Source of the DNA: Trametes villosa
Lineage: Eukaryota > Basidiomycota > Agaricomycetes > Polyporales > Polyporaceae
Reading direction: 5' to 3'
Assembly (NCBI GenBank): GCA_002964805.2
Contig: PUDQ02000003.1
Coordinates: 496,001-560,000, forward strand
Length of the DNA stretch: 64,000 nt
The notes beneath the pieces are model-generated. The model saw only the letters and a list, made by a program, of their open reading frames with translations. It was not told the DNA's origin and did no database searches. This document shows, in pieces, positions 1 through 10,244 of this stretch (position 1 is its first letter; every line of letters begins with the position of its first letter). The position numbers and the translations under genes were made by a program.

Positions 1-41
1 GCGCAGTCGCTCTCGCCACCCTCGCTCCTTGACCCCATCCC

Positions 42-2056
42 ATGGCTCCTCGGCGCGGGACTCAACAACAGAACTCGTTGAGTCCTTCGGAAGCAATCAC
101 CTCGTCGCCATCTTCGCCGGCAAGCTATCTCAGCGGCAGCACGCCACGGTCCGCCTCGCCCTCGAACGGGTTTACGCAACTGTTCACCAAACCCACCAAA
201 TGGTTCAACCGCTCGAACTCTGGGGGCGTCGGACGCACGTCTGTGAGCTCTTCGGAGCCACGATCGAGCACAAGCTCGACGCGTAAACACAAGATCTCGC
301 ACCCGACCGACCCGCGGCCTATAGTGGATAGCTTGCTACCACCGGACAGAGGAGGATTGGGCGGCGGCGGAAGCAGGTGAGTGCCCGTATATGCGTCCCC
401 GAGCCCTTTTGCTTTGGAAGAGTTCTGGCCTGTGTGCTACCTCGAGCTGTTGCCCTCGGGCTCGCATTTACGGTCAGAGCATCACATCCACAACGCGACA
501 CCGGGCATGATGGGATCTGCACGTCTAGTTACAGAATCCTTGCCTGTTCTGCCAGGGCCTCTGCTTTGGCTACGGCCTGCGTGCCGCTCTGGTTCCTCGC
601 GCTGGGAGTTCGCGTCTCGCAGAGGGCGCACTCCGATATGCTATCAGGACCTGCGCCGTACTCGAAAACGCGGGCCTCTGAGCCGTACTGTTACCTACAA
701 TGTGTAGGATTGTAAACGCTCATGAATGCGGGTGCTGACATAGCTCACAGATCTGTGGTGGACCTCTCGTTGGCCAGGACGACCTCGGCAATGCCGGATT
801 CCCGGCCCAATGCGATGCGGACGCCTTCGTCTCCCCCGCCGCAAGGCTTCTCTCGCGGCCTCGGTGACCTGCGTAACATGTCGCGTAAAGCATGGTCGCG
901 GTCGGCGGACGACCTGGGACAGTTCTCTGCATCCGCGTCGTCTCCTGCGCTCACGCCGATCGACACTACGTTGCACCAGAAGATCAAGAGCTATCGTAGC
1001 GATAGCGTCAGCAGCAGTATCGCGGCCTCCCCGTCCCCAGTCCCCTCTCCCTCCGCCTCGTCCCTCAACAACAACTACCCGTTCCCTGTCATCTCTGGGG
1101 ACCTATCCACGTCCCCTCCCAAGAACACGCGTCTCGGGCCCCCGTCCTCGAACCCCTCTCCCATTACGCCCCCGCTCACGCCTGCGTCCTCGACGTCTTC
1201 TCACGTTCACTCACGCTCACACTCATTCACGCCCCGCCTTCCCTCGAAACTATCCGCTCAGAAATCCAACTTAATGCCCCCCAGCCCGAAACGCAAGGGC
1301 TCCGCCTCCTCCGAGTCTCGAGATCCGGAGCGCGACAAGGGCTCGGTCGGAAGCGGCCCGTCCTCCCGCTCGCCATTCCCCTTCGGATTCGGCGCCGCGG
1401 GCACCAACGCGAAGCTGTCGCCATCCGCGACCTTCGCGCCGGACGGGATCCTCGGCCAAGGCCCATCGTCCCCCACGCTGCTCGCGCCCCCGACGATCAT
1501 CGAGCCCGAGGCAGGAGACAAGAACGAGAACCGCACCTCGCAGATGGTGTACCAGTCTGGCTTCATCAACCGAATGACCGACTTCTCGCCCGCGATGCTC
1601 AACACGCGCGCGCACCACGCATATATGGCTGGCGGCGCCCCGGCGGTGCTCGCGAAGGGCTGGAAGCCGTTTAAGCTCGTGCTGAAGGGTTCGAAGCTGT
1701 ACTTCTACAAGCCGCCGAGCGACCGTAGCGCCGCAATCAAGGAGCTCTTCCCTACGGAGCTCGTGGCCGTCATCGAGGGCGAGAACGCGGGCGAGCTAGA
1801 GGCCGAAGTGGACCTGCACGACGCGGAGATGGACATGGACGGGCGAGGAGGTGGGAAGGGTAAGGAGAGGGAGGACATGCGCCGACGGAGGGGCACGGGC
1901 GCGTGTAGAGTACGGCGGCGGACGAATATATCTCGTTCGCACCCGACGGCGGCGGAGGGTGCTCGGAGGCGGGCGGGCGAGTGCCTGATCGTGGAGGGAT
2001 CTGTGCGAGGATGGAGAAAGAAAGCGAGCCTTAGCGTGTTTTGTAGGGGGTTGTAG
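42..2056 (+). CDS. U1: truncated tandem copy of the Bem2-like RhoGAP gene (N-terminus plus half PH domain)
   Basis: Exons 42-376 and 751-2056 join in frame (AG|A) to encode 546 residues. Residues 1 to about 372 are a low-complexity Ser/Pro-rich N-terminus, nearly the same as in the intact gene. Residues about 377-490 match the first part of its PH domain, including the KLYFYKPPSD strand. At about 1892 the sequence leaves the gene and the frame continues into a basic tail (RVRRRTNISRS and onward) that stops inside the minisatellite. All RasGEF-like, second PH and RhoGAP parts are missing, so no GAP activity is possible. The frame is intact and changes relative to the intact copy are mostly synonymous. 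U1 is the only truncated copy that keeps the PH half. Its promoter is cut off by the window edge. Expression is not known, and it could be a young pseudogene. Confidence 0.65.
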
Positions 2057-2190
2057 GAGGGTGTAGGAGGGTGACCTGTGGGAGCGTGTTTTGTGGGAGG
2101 GTGTTCTGCAGGGGGGTGTTCTGTAGGAGGGTGTTCTGTGGGAGGGTGTTCTGCAGGGGGGTGTTCTGTAGGAGGGTGTGTGGGAGGGGC
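2036..2190. repeat. U1 minisatellite, ~15-bp G-rich unit
   Basis: About 11 imperfect copies of GTGTTCTGTAGGAGG and variants (GTGTTTTGTGGGAGG, GTGTTCTGCAGGGGG) lie about 145 bp after the fusion point. It is the longest version in the array. The + strand is G-rich with runs of 3-6 G. The stop codon of the U1 truncated reading frame lies in the first units. Confidence 0.9.
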
Positions 2191-5100
2191 AGGGGACAAT
2201 TTCTGGTCGCACACTCGGGATGGCAGTTTCGAGGCCGCATGTCATTTTCTACACACGCTGACCATCTACATACAGAACACCTCGCCCGGCGCCCTCCCGC
2301 TCGCCTCTCGTCTACCCGCCCACGCGCTATACCTCGACGGTCGACCCGGGCGGACGCAGGCGTGCTCGCCTCGCGATCCCGCCGCTTCTGCCCCCGATCG
2401 CGGTGTGTGCGCGCCGGCGCGTCCCGCGCAACCACAGGCATATCACGTCATTTTGCACCTCCAGCGGCCGGAGTGCGTCGGGGCGAGGTCAGCTGCCTCC
2501 GCGCGGAGTGCGGGCCCGTACACTTTCTCCCGGGCGTCAGAGCGAGCCGTCGGCGCATCGGGCGCGTCGCGACAGTCTCCCTCGCACCGCCGACGCCCTG
2601 AACGGATGCAGGCGTGCTCGTCATGCTGTCACGCCGTCGCGCCGTCGCGCCGTCTTCGCCCTCGAGACCGGCGAGTCGCGACTCAGAGCCGCAGCCGGCC
2701 GCGCAAGCTGCGCCGATCCCCGTCCGCTCGCTGGCGCGCCCTCTGTCCTGGGCAGCCGGCGGCTTGCCGCGTGACTGCGCAGTGCCTGCGGCTGGGGGCG
2801 CGTCGAGGCACGCTGCGTGCCAGTGGTTCACTCATCCGCCGCGGAGTACAGGACCTGTCGGCTCACCTCTAGGACCCGGAGCCACGTCCGGCATGTCGCA
2901 ACAGCTTGTAAACAATCGGCAGCGGTGGCGCTACGGTCAGCACATGGGCGACAGGACGAGACGGACGTGCTCACCGGGAGCCGGACTTCGAGCTCGTGCC
3001 GCACCCGTATACACCGCCGCGGGATGATTCCGAATACGACGCCGCGGGACACACAACCGGTATGCTATCTATTTGCTGCGACGCCTACAGTGTTCGCGAC
3101 CAGAGGGTGAGCGAGCCTCGCTGCTTAGTAACACCCTCGTGCTCACCTGTTCGAGTCATTGCAGACTCGGACCGCTCCGTAGCTATCCTCGCTATTCCGT
3201 CGCATTTACGTATCCGGGGGACGTGGCAGCGGAACGACGAGCTGCGCCCTGCATTTGCCGTACACACACCGCCCTCGAGCTGCCCTGAACACAACTTGAG
3301 CAATATGCCCATCCAGCCGCCGTCGCGCGCACAAGTGAGGTAAGTCACCTCGTTTCGCATTGAGAAACCAGAGACTCACCGTCTCGCAGCGGTCGGGGCG
3401 CGCTGTTCTCCTCGCGCCTCCGTAGGCACGTCGAGAAGCCTGGAAGCTTCGCACAAACGATTGCCGGTGCGGACGGGGTTAGGTGATCATCGCAGGACCC
3501 GAAGCCAGTGCGCTCACCTTGTCTTCGACCCTCCAGCCCGGAATCCCGCCGTTACGCGCGGCCATCTCAGTTTGAACGCCGGGGCGGGCGTGAAATCGCG
3601 CCAGAGTGTGTCCCAGCCTAGCACCTCCCCGGGGCGGTCCTTGACGGGTGTTCTGGCGCACGGCCGAACCTACAGTGCGGCGGACTCGTACAGTGAGTTT
3701 CATCGCATCACGACGACGAGGACACGACGCTCACCTTTTCAGCGTCGCTATCGCAAAGCGTCTGGACCGGAAGCTGGGAGTCTACGTCGCGGGATCGTCG
3801 CCGCCAATCGCGGGCTTCGAGCGTCGGACGAGCGCAGTTTTCCGGCCGCCGTACGCCGGCACGACTCGGACGCCGACCCCGCGCCTGGCGCGAAGGGCGC
3901 GAGATCACGGAGGACGCGGCGCGGAGTCTGTTGCTGCGTGGGTACTGAACATTCAGCTTGCCGATGCACGCCAGCCTCCTCCGAGTCGTTCCCCGGCGTG
4001 CACCGCGTTCCCAAGCTTTCGAGCCGTTATGCCACTTCGTCAGGGACCGGCGGAGGCCGGCCGGCGCAAGTTGCCTTGAACCAGCCGCCGCCCGCGCCAG
4101 AACACAAGTAGGCAGCCAGCTGCTGTGAAAATGCACTGCTAACCGCGTACAACCGCGTCGAGGGACGTTGGACCTGCGCCAGCGGCCGGTCCACCCGCAA
4201 GATGACCATCTCGCGCCCACGCCGCACATAACCGCATGCCGCGACTCGCGAGTCCGGTGTTGCGTATGCACATTGGTGAGCGGTCGTCTCTCGGAGATGA
4301 TAACGCTGCGGAGGCACTCACTGAGCACGTAGCACGCGGGCGGGACGCCCTCGACGCTGTGGGAGTCTCGGCGTCGTGCAGCAGGGACCCGCCACACGAC
4401 TTCGGCGCCGGCGGGAGGGTCGAGCGGGAGAACGGGCCAGTATGGGGGCAGGGAGGAGATGGCAGGTCGGAAGACGACGGCGCTTCAGGCGGCGAAAAAA
4501 TGCGCGTGGGTGGCGAGAGGGAAAGCCTCTATGGGAGTGACTGCGGATTCTGGAAGGTCGCGACCGGGTCGTAACAGCGGGCAAAGTCATTTCCAGGCGC
4601 GGGCAGTTGCAGTGCACGCTCGCGAACAAGCTTGGCTCAGGTGCGTAATCACAGCGCTTTACCGTTTCCGACCACGCTTTCTCGGATAGCGCCTCGCCTG
4701 TCCGTACTGGCACCTCAGCAGCTCGGACGCTGCTGTCAGTCCCAGTCAAGGCCAATATCTCACAGGAAACCGGCGTACCCGAAGCCTTGCCGAAGAGGCA
4801 AATCATGGTATATTCCCCGCTCAGTTATCTGCACATTGCGGAAGCGGTACGTCCCTCCGGGAAGCTGGCGAACTGATGTCGGCGCCCTCGGCCGTAGTTG
4901 TACCACTTTGCAGAACCTGGTCTGTGGCTGGACTGTGTCTTACAGCACACCCCAGTTCGCCGTCAATATATTTCGTACCCGAGATCAACTGAGGCTGCAC
5001 GAGGTGTGCACAACAGTGAGTAGGCAGAGCACGAAATGATGGGAAGCGGCCGATAGAAGAGTGGCTGTCGGACAAGCAGAATGTGTTCGGGGCGAGCGGC

Positions 5101-5217
5101 TCGGGAGCTGGGACGAGAGGCCCCGTTGCCCCGCTCATGCCCAGCCTTTTCCCGATATTCGTACTAGGCTGCCGGGGCCGCCTACTCCACTCGCGGCGGC
5201 GCCGAAACTCAGACCCA

Positions 5218-7358
5218 CATCGCGCTCTGCACCATCGAGCGAGTCAACCTATCCCGGGTGACAAGGGCAGCACGCCGGTCCACCATGCCGCTCGACAATT
5301 AATGCGATGAATATTGCGTGAGATACTGTATAATACATGCGCGGGCTACTCGGTACACCTCCATCCCCGGTCGACCGAACACGACGTCCACGGAGCACAC
5401 GTACACGAAGCCCCTACCCGTACCTGCGAGCCCCTCCGACGTCCCTTCATGCCCGGGTACCGACGGCCACCTGGGCTATTTGCGCAGGCCCTCGTCCTGG
5501 AAATACCCGCCGCCGCACCTTCGCGGCACTGTGCTTGCACCCGCAACGGGCGCCGCGCCGCGAGCACGTCGCGCGGTGCGGAGGCCCGGGGCACTATCAG
5601 GCATCCAAGCACATACTGCAAGTAATCAGCCGCATTTGGAGGCCATCCGCCGGCACACGCACCTCGATCGGGGTGGTATGAGCGCTCCGCACAGCTGTGC
5701 AACTTACCCGAGGGCCGAACGGGGGACGATCGCACGGGGTGCGTGCTTCTCGTTCAGAGATACGTGCGGCGCGCGGTTGCGCCGTGCCGCCACCCGTCCC
5801 CGTCGGTCACCGTCTCGTCCATCGTCCGTGCAAGGAGGTGCGCAGGAGCTCGTAGCAGGCCGAGGAGAGCTGCCCGAGTCGGGGAAACCGGTAAGCATCA
5901 GCGTACGGGGACAGGAGTAGATCACCGCGCCCAAACGTACCTACTCACATACGTAGCTCGATCGGCGCAGAACGAGCGCACTGCGCCATCTGTGCATCCG
6001 ACCCGAACGGGGGGCGATCGCAAGGAACGCGCGTGCTTCGTCTTCAGATGTACGTACAGCGGACAGCTCGGAAACAAGGGGCACCCACTCGCCGGTTTCC
6101 GCGCCGTCGCTCGTCCTGCCCAAGGACGTGCAGAACGAGTCTGAGCGGTCTCTGCAGTGCCGGGCGAGTCGATGTCGACGCCGAGCATTTGCGAACGGCC
6201 GTCGCGCGTAAACGGAACTGTACACACGCGCCGTGCGATCGACACGGGCGAGGGCTGCACCAACCGCGTAACCGACCCGAACGGGGGACGATCGCGCGCC
6301 GGGGGTGCTTCTCGTTCAGAGGTACCTGCGGCGCGGAGTCCTGTCGATGCGGTTGCCGCCACCCGCCTCGCCACACCGTCCCCCGTCACCCGTCCTGCGA
6401 CTTTGAGCAGGCCGTGCAGGGAAAGCCGACTGAAGGACCTAGTGGCGAGGACCTACGGACGGCGTCAGCATTAACGACCCTTTGTGCGCAAACGCACCTG
6501 TCCGCGCACGTAGCTTGATCCGCGGAGGCGACCGTCGCCGCACCGCCCACCAAGCAGACCCGAACGGGGAGCGATCGCGAGCGAGGCGCATCCTTTAGAT
6601 TCACAGGTACATACGGCGCGCCGACATGTCCAGGCGACGAGAGGCATCTCCTCCCCGCTCGTCATGCCTCCGCCGCTCCAGACTACACAGCGAGCCCGGG
6701 CAGGCCGTGCAGCGCAGGCCAAACCAAGGACACCGGTGGGCATCCTGGGCACGAAGTGAGCAGGAGGAATGCTCCGTTCCCAGGACGTACCTGCCCGTCG
6801 GTGCACTCGACCCGAGCGGGGGACAATCGGGATTCGGGAGCATCGCGTACGCATTCCCCGCCCCTGCAGATGCCTCCGGCCACGTCCGCCTAGTCGAGCC
6901 ACGCGCTGCCTAGCACCGAACGACGCACCTGCACTTCCCGCTTCGTCCAGCCCTCGTCGCCGCGAGCCGAACGCCGTGCATACGGGAGGTATGTACGCAC
7001 GCCCCCGCCCGCGTCGTCCGCTGATTGGCGCGGCGCGGCGGACACCAGGAGACGGCGGACCAGCCCTCGGCTCCGTGCACTGCGCGTGACGGAGGGCGGC
7101 GACGTGGGCGTTCTCGCCTGCGATGCGCGTCGGACCGCGGGTGGACCCATAAGTGCGTGGGCGAGCAGAGCGGGGCTCATCCCACTCCCCTCCCTCCCTC
7201 CCTCCCTCCCGCGCTGCCGCCCCCTCCCCCTCGCGCTGCCGCCCCCATCCGTGTCCGGTACGTCCGTCGCGCGCCCCCCGCACCGCGCACTCACCTCTGC
7301 GCCGGGCCGTACATACAGACCGCGACCGCGCTCGCGGAACGAGGCCGCTGCGAAGAGG
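5218..7358. repeat. Block with no visible difference between U1 and U2 (partner 15207-17347)
   Basis: Every stretch I compared is the same at a constant offset of 9989 bp. The block ends at sharp differences: AAACTCAGACCCA against AAACCACCT on the left, and GAGGGGCGG against GAGGTGCGG on the right. It covers 2,141 bp including all the ~275-bp repeats. The sequences on both sides differ by several percent with indels. Confidence 0.8.
5640..6900. repeat. U1 diverged ~250-290-bp tandem repeats with a CCGAACGGGG core
   Basis: The core CCGAACGGGGGRCGATCGC, or a close variant, occurs at about 5715, 6003, 6277, 6560 and 6812, so the spacings are 288, 274, 283 and 252 bp. Flanking sequence also recurs: a CACGTAGCTCGATCG-like stretch upstream and a TTCAGAGGTACNTNCGG-like stretch downstream. 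The copies are diverged and in the same orientation. I recognise no mobile-element family. Confidence 0.6.
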
Positions 7359-9994
7359 GGCGGACGGGGCGCGTTCTCCGAGCCGTCGCCACACCGGTGG
7401 GCTGGTGTCCCGTACCTTCGTGCGCCACTGACAGCCCCGACAGGCCTCCGCTTCCTCACGCCCCAAGACGCGTGCTGCCCGCCCTGCCCCCGCCACGCGA
7501 AGACGACGCGAGCGGGGCCGGCCGGTACGTCCTTCCGCTCTTGCTGCCGTGCTGCCGACCCGTTCACCGTCTCGTTCCGTCGCGTAGAAGGGCGCGCTGT
7601 CCGAGTCCGACCCGCCGCGGACGCCCCTCGTCGCAGCAGCTGTATGGCACTGCGTAAGTCGCTTCCGCCCCCGTTCTGACGCGGACGCCACGGGCTCACC
7701 TTCCCCGCAGACCGCGCACGATGCGAAGAGCTCAGACGCAGCGCCCCCGGACGAAAGGTACGCACCTGTCCACTATGCGCCATACGACCCGCTCAGGCTC
7801 CGGCTCCGGCTCCAGCTCCGCCGCGCTCACCCCGTTCACAGCCGCTCGTGCGCTTCGAGAGGCGGGCGGAAGGCGGGAGTGTACCTACTACGACCGAACA
7901 AAGAGAGGGGAGGGCGCGTTGTACCGTACGCACGTCCTTGTTCGCGTAGCAGTAGAGGTCCGGCTCGGAGGGCGGCGCACGAGGAGGGCACGGGGCGACT
8001 GCAAGTCGCGACGCAGCAGCCACATCCCGCCCGCACTCGCCAGGCGGGCTGCGTCGTCCGCGCACGCGGTGGGCACTCCGTCCTCAGGCTGCGGGGGCCG
8101 CCCCTGAGGTGTCGGCATGGCCCCGGGGGAACGTCCGCCCACGCGCCCCTCCTACGGGACGACGCAGGCGGGGGCGTCACGCGTGCACGGGGGCAGCAGC
8201 TCGCCGTGCGAGTGCTCGAGCGTCGAGCGTCGAGCCTTGCACGCACCCGGCGGCCGCACCGGGGGGTCGCCAGCGCCGTCGTCGCACCCCGATAGGCTCG
8301 GCGCTCAGCGTAGAGCCCGGGAGCGGGAGGAGCTCTGACGGCGGGGCCCGCGCAGGGCGGGCGGGTGCCTGTGGGCGCGTTGCTGCCAGGCCCCGGGTGT
8401 GGCGGCGTCAGGACCGGCGGGCCCCTCTGCGCCGTGCGCACGCCCTGCCGCATGGCGGAGCATGAGGGGGGCGTCGTCGGAGGGCGGGGTGTCGGCCCGC
8501 GTACTGTGCGGACGGGCGTGCGGCGGCTGGAGGAGCGGGGAGCGCTATGCTCGTGCGGGGCGGGGCGTTCCCATGCGCCTCGGCCGTGTTTGCCGCGACG
8601 CACGCCGGCGGCAAGCTCGGGACGTGGCTGGAGGGGCGTCACATACCCCAGCGACGGCGCCCCGATGAGACGCATGCGTGCACGCGAGGCATGGCGCGTC
8701 CTGGGCGGCGGCGGGTCATAAACGGCGGCGGCCTTGTAAGACACCGCTTCGCGCGGCTCGAGCCGAGCGGCAGCAGACGCCACGGCAGACGTGCGCGAGG
8801 ACATCAGGAGGGTGGCCTCGGACGGAGATGGCGCTCACCTCGTCGTCGGCAGGCGGCCTAGGGCACGACCCCGGTGTTGCTCGTCGTCGGGGTGCTCCGA
8901 ACGTCGCGGAGGAGAGCGGAACGGAGTTGTGGCGCATCGAGGGCGAGCTGGTGGGAATTTGTATGTAGACGGGGGCACAGGGGAGGCGTGTGTTCGCCCT
9001 CGAAGGGCGGCCGCGCGAATGTCCAAAACACGAGCGCCTAATCTGGGCGTAGTGCGAGCGTCGTCCTCTTCATCGATAACTTTGGCCACGCCTCGACGGC
9101 GGCTGCGGGGACGTTGTATTTCAGTAGCTAGACCTGCATAGAGTCAATGATAGGGATTTGAAACGAACCGATGAAGAACTGGAGCGGGAAGGCCGGCGTT
9201 CGCGGCCCGAGGTCGCTCGAAAGGTGCGAGTTTTGAACGGGTGGCGGGCGTGCGCGCAAGCGAACGGTCCGGGCTATGGTGCACACCAGGAACGAAGACG
9301 GTAGCACCCACCGGGGGAGCGTTAGGCTGGTTCCGTGCGCCGACGGCGCGGTCTCGCGCTCATAGCGGGCCCGGGGGTCCCTCGGCAGGCGCAAACGGGA
9401 CAGGGAACGCTCCTGCGGTGCGCTCGGAGCGTCCGCATACAGTTCCGAGCGAGTGCGGGGGCGGGACGGATGGCCAGGAACGAAAAGGTGGGAGATGGCT
9501 GTGGGCGGGAGACGGCATGAGCTGAGCATGGCGGCAGAGTGGACTCGCTTTGGGGACGAAGGGGAGGACTGTCCGGGCCATGTCGGTGTCTGCGCAGAGC
9601 AGGGGCTCGGGGGGTGAGAGTGTATGCACTCGAATTCAACGTTCGGCGCGGGGGCGGGCAGAAACGCGCGCGGAGGACGCGCGAGACGGCGTGCAGGGAG
9701 CCCGGGGCGGCGGCGGGACAGGGCGGGTGAGCGCGAGCAGTGGGCGTGGACAGCGTGAGGGGCAGAGGCGAGGGCGCAGGGGCGCGAGTGCGATGGAGCG
9801 GTTGAGGGAGCGCATCCAGCGTGGACGGCGCGGGGCAGCTCACGCCCAAGCTAGCTAGCTGAGAGGAGAGCCAGAGAGCCCTTGGGCTTGTGCGCGGGAG
9901 AGAGCGCGGCGCTGGGACGGGCCAGGATCGCCCGATGACGCGCGCGAGGGAGAGACGGGACGGTGTGGCAAAATCAGTTGATCGACGTCCGTTG

Positions 9995-10244
9995 CCATAT
10001 ATGGTTATACCTGGTGTCGCTGGCGTAGCGCTTCAATCTCTGTGGACTCGTCCCTCATCTCTCCTCCTTATCCTCCTTTTTCTCGACACGGTACGCGTCG
10101 TGAAGCGCGGGTGACTGATTTGTACTCAATCCCATTGCAGGAAGATACCCAGGTTGACGGAGCCGATCACCAAACTCGGTAAACCTCGACATTCCTTCCC
10201 GGCGCGCAGTCGCTCTCGCCACCCTCGCTCCTTCACCCCCTCTC
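9995..10244 (+). promoter_or_regulatory. U2 promoter and 5' UTR with CArG-like box and UTR intron
   Basis: The palindrome CCATATATGG (9995-10004) fits the CC(A/T)6GG consensus of MADS-box factors of the Mcm1/SRF type and lies 250 bp before the ATG. A CT-rich tract (about 10045-10083) follows. A likely 5'-UTR intron at 10091-10140 has donor GTACGC and acceptor TTGCAG. The layout is the same in front of the intact gene. Factor binding is inference. Confidence 0.55.

Larger units (their letters stand above)
2191..9900. other. U1 filler: GC-rich, no confident protein gene, but a series of intron-like elements
   Basis: No reading frame here resembles a known protein, and the open frames on both strands overlap heavily as expected at this GC content. 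On the + strand there are well-formed short introns: 3107-3164 (GTGAGC to TTGCAG), 3340-3389 (GTAAGT to TCGCAG), 3478-3536 (GTTAGG to CTCCAG), 3693-3742 (GTGAGT to TTTCAG), 7258-7318 (GTACGT to ATACAG), 7654-7710 (GTAAGT to CCGCAG) and 7758-7815 (GTACGC to CTCCAG). Most have a CTCAC branch-like motif 10-25 nt before the acceptor. The stretches between them do not keep one frame across units. This could be a decayed gene or a spliced non-coding transcript. It also contains the ~275-bp repeats and a TCCC tract (5 units near 7188-7210). Confidence 0.6.

Noticed and set aside
3120..3165. tRNA-like B-box (TGTTCGAGTC)
   Set aside because: No A-box or cloverleaf can be drawn around it; the stretch is better explained as the end of a short intron.
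5640..6900. Multi-exon gene on the minus strand in the ~275-bp repeats
   Set aside because: Some GTACGT and ACAG pairs occur on that strand, but they do not recur at equivalent places in each repeat and no frame is shared.
6471..7691. Long minus-strand open frame of about 406 codons in the filler (also 16460-17677, 16879-18102 and others)
   Set aside because: Composition is Arg/Gly/Ala-rich as expected from random GC-rich DNA, it overlaps several other long frames and + strand intron signals, and it changes or breaks in other units.
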